A stretch of 16,587 nt of DNA from Smithellaceae bacterium (GTDB lineage Bacteria; Desulfobacterota; Syntrophia; Syntrophales; Smithellaceae), in assembly GCA_028704195.1 (NCBI GenBank), contig JAQVLL010000006.1:1-16587 (forward strand). Direction: 5' to 3'. Positions within the stretch are counted from its first letter, which is position 1. Each line of letters opens with the position of its first letter. The notes under the pieces are model-generated. The model saw only the letters and a program-made list of their open reading frames with translations, did not search any database and was not told where the DNA came from. A program made the translations under genes and the position numbers. This document shows positions 15,469 through 16,587 of the stretch, one piece after another.

Positions 15469-16540
15469 TGAAGATTCGATTCGCCGTTTCAGTCCTACGA
15501 GAGTTCTGCTTTATCTGTCCTCCCTGCTCTACCGGCTGATTGTTGATTTGCGCAACCGGCTTTATGACCGGCAAATTCTGAAATCCGTCAGGTTGTCCTG
15601 TCCGGTCATCAGCGTGGGCAACATCACCGTTGGGGGCACAGGCAAAACTCCCTGTGTGATCAGACTCACCCGGATGCTTCAACAAAGCGGTTTCAGGTGC
15701 GCGGTGATCAGCCGGGGGTACGGGGGAAAAAACCCGCAAGCCGTCAATATCGTTTCCGATGGAAACAACGCCCTGCTTGGAGCCGAAAGTGCCGGCGACG
15801 AACCGCTTCTTATCGCCCGGTCACTGCCCGGCATTCCCGTCATCACCGGAGCAAAGAGGATGCTTACCGGTCAGGCGGCAATCGAGAGGTTTGGCAGCAA
15901 CGTGCTGATCTGCGATGACGCATTCCAGCACCGGCAAATTCTCCGCGATATCAACATTGTGTTGCTGGACGCTGAAAGACCTTTGGGGAACGGATATCTT
16001 CTGCCGCGCGGTCCGCTTCGAGAGCCAAAGGAAGGCTTGAAACGTGCGGACTGCATTATTTTGACGCGTGCGGGAGGCACAGAGTCCCTTCATCCGGATG
16101 TCGCCGCAATCATTGACAGGACGGGCATTCCTGTTTTCCGCTCAGACCATCAATTCAGGGAATTGATGGTACCGGGAAAAAATCACCCCCCGGAGCACAA
16201 CATCCTGCAGGGGAAAAAAGTCTGCGCTTTCTGCGGCATTGCACGACCTGCGTCTTTTAAAAAACTGTTAATTGAGGCGGGTTCTGAAGTCATGTCGTTC
16301 ATGGAGTTTCCAGATCACTATGCATATGATGAACGCGACCTGGAAGATTTAAAAAAATATTTTCTGAAATTTCACGCGGATTACTGGATCACTACGGAAA
16401 AGGATGCCATGCGCCTGGAAGCCCATCCTGAATTCTTAAAAACCGTTTGCATTTTGCGTGTGGAAATGGAAATAAAACCATCGGTGCCGTCTTTTGAAGA
16501 CTTTATTTTAAAGCGTTTGAATGCCGTTACCGGTCAGTAG
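15440..16540 (+). CDS. lpxK: Tetraacyldisaccharide 4'-kinase LpxK
   Basis: This membrane-associated kinase phosphorylates the 4' position of the lipid A disaccharide to give lipid IVA. From ATG 15440 it has 366 residues, somewhat longer than E. coli LpxK (328). The hydrophobic N-terminal part (VLLYLSSLLYRLI) should sit at the membrane. The P-loop is SVGNITVGGTGKTP (58-71). SRGYGG, then DDAFQHRQ, RPLGNGYLLPRGPLREP and TTEKDAMRL are all LpxK hallmarks; the first Asp of DDAFQH belongs to the catalytic site. A start at 15425 would add five residues. There is no waaA between msbA and lpxK, so Kdo transfer must be encoded elsewhere. The TAG stop is directly followed by a heptamer tandem array. Confidence 0.95.
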   Translation: MIDWQRIWNDEDSIRRFSPTRVLLYLSSLLYRLIVDLRNRLYDRQILKSVRLSCPVISVGNITVGGTGKTPCVIRLTRMLQQSGFRCAVISRGYGGKNPQAVNIVSDGNNALLGAESAGDEPLLIARSLPGIPVITGAKRMLTGQAAIERFGSNVLICDDAFQHRQILRDINIVLLDAERPLGNGYLLPRGPLREPKEGLKRADCIILTRAGGTESLHPDVAAIIDRTGIPVFRSDHQFRELMVPGKNHPPEHNILQGKKVCAFCGIARPASFKKLLIEAGSEVMSFMEFPDHYAYDERDLEDLKKYFLKFHADYWITTEKDAMRLEAHPEFLKTVCILRVEMEIKPSVPSFEDFILKRLNAVTGQ

Positions 16541-16587
16541 TGGATAGTGAATGGTGGATGGTGGATGGTGGATGGTGGATGGTGGAT
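16541..16587 (+). repeat. Tandem heptanucleotide array (TGGATGG)n, continues past the window
   Basis: From the base after the lpxK stop the sequence divides into seven-base units: TGGATAG, TGAATGG, four exact TGGATGG and a partial TGGAT at the edge. The first two units are degenerate and the later ones perfect, as expected of a slippage-prone array. Full length cannot be seen. Confidence 0.9.

Noticed and set aside
16541..16587. The terminal repeat as a CRISPR array
   Set aside because: The units are seven bases with no spacers, which is a simple tandem array, not a repeat-spacer structure.

Overview
The window is a stretch of chromosome from a Gram-negative bacterium. It is almost wholly coding, with moderate GC content and no mobile elements, tRNAs or rRNAs. 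Gene content and order (lysS, lolC/E, lolD, bamA, skp, lpxD, lpxA, Gfo/Idh oxidoreductase, DegT aminotransferase, lpxB, msbA, lpxK) suggest a member of the former Deltaproteobacteria (Desulfobacterota, perhaps a Syntrophales-like lineage). That placement rests on remembered gene order and protein character, not on a search, and is weak below phylum level.

Left part (1-1894): two minus-strand genes. A truncated AsmA-like membrane-anchored protein runs off the left edge. Upstream of it lies ssb, with a clear promoter and a hairpin terminator between the two genes. The roughly 170-base gap between ssb and lysS holds divergent promoters: a good one for ssb and a weaker candidate for lysS.

Central and right part (1895-16540): eleven further genes, all on the plus strand, follow lysS with gaps of at most 63 bases or with overlaps. 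They read as an envelope-biogenesis supercluster. LolC/E and LolD extract lipoproteins from the inner membrane. BamA and Skp insert and chaperone outer-membrane proteins. LpxA, LpxD, LpxB and LpxK make lipid A, and MsbA flips it. Absent from the window are fabZ (often between lpxD and lpxA), lpxC, lpxH/lpxI and waaA.

Two points stand out. First, a Gfo/Idh oxidoreductase and a PLP sugar aminotransferase sit exactly between lpxA and lpxB. This matches the known GnnA/GnnB pair, which makes UDP-GlcNAc3N, and predicts a lipid A with amide-linked rather than ester-linked 3-position acyl chains. Second, BamA carries an extra periplasmic domain of about 125 residues before its five POTRA repeats, resembling the TolB-N/CsgG/LpoB-type fold.

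The right edge (16541-16587) is a tandem heptanucleotide array that starts immediately after the lpxK stop codon and continues out of the window. No CRISPR array, phage, toxin-antitoxin or otherwise wholly new system was found.
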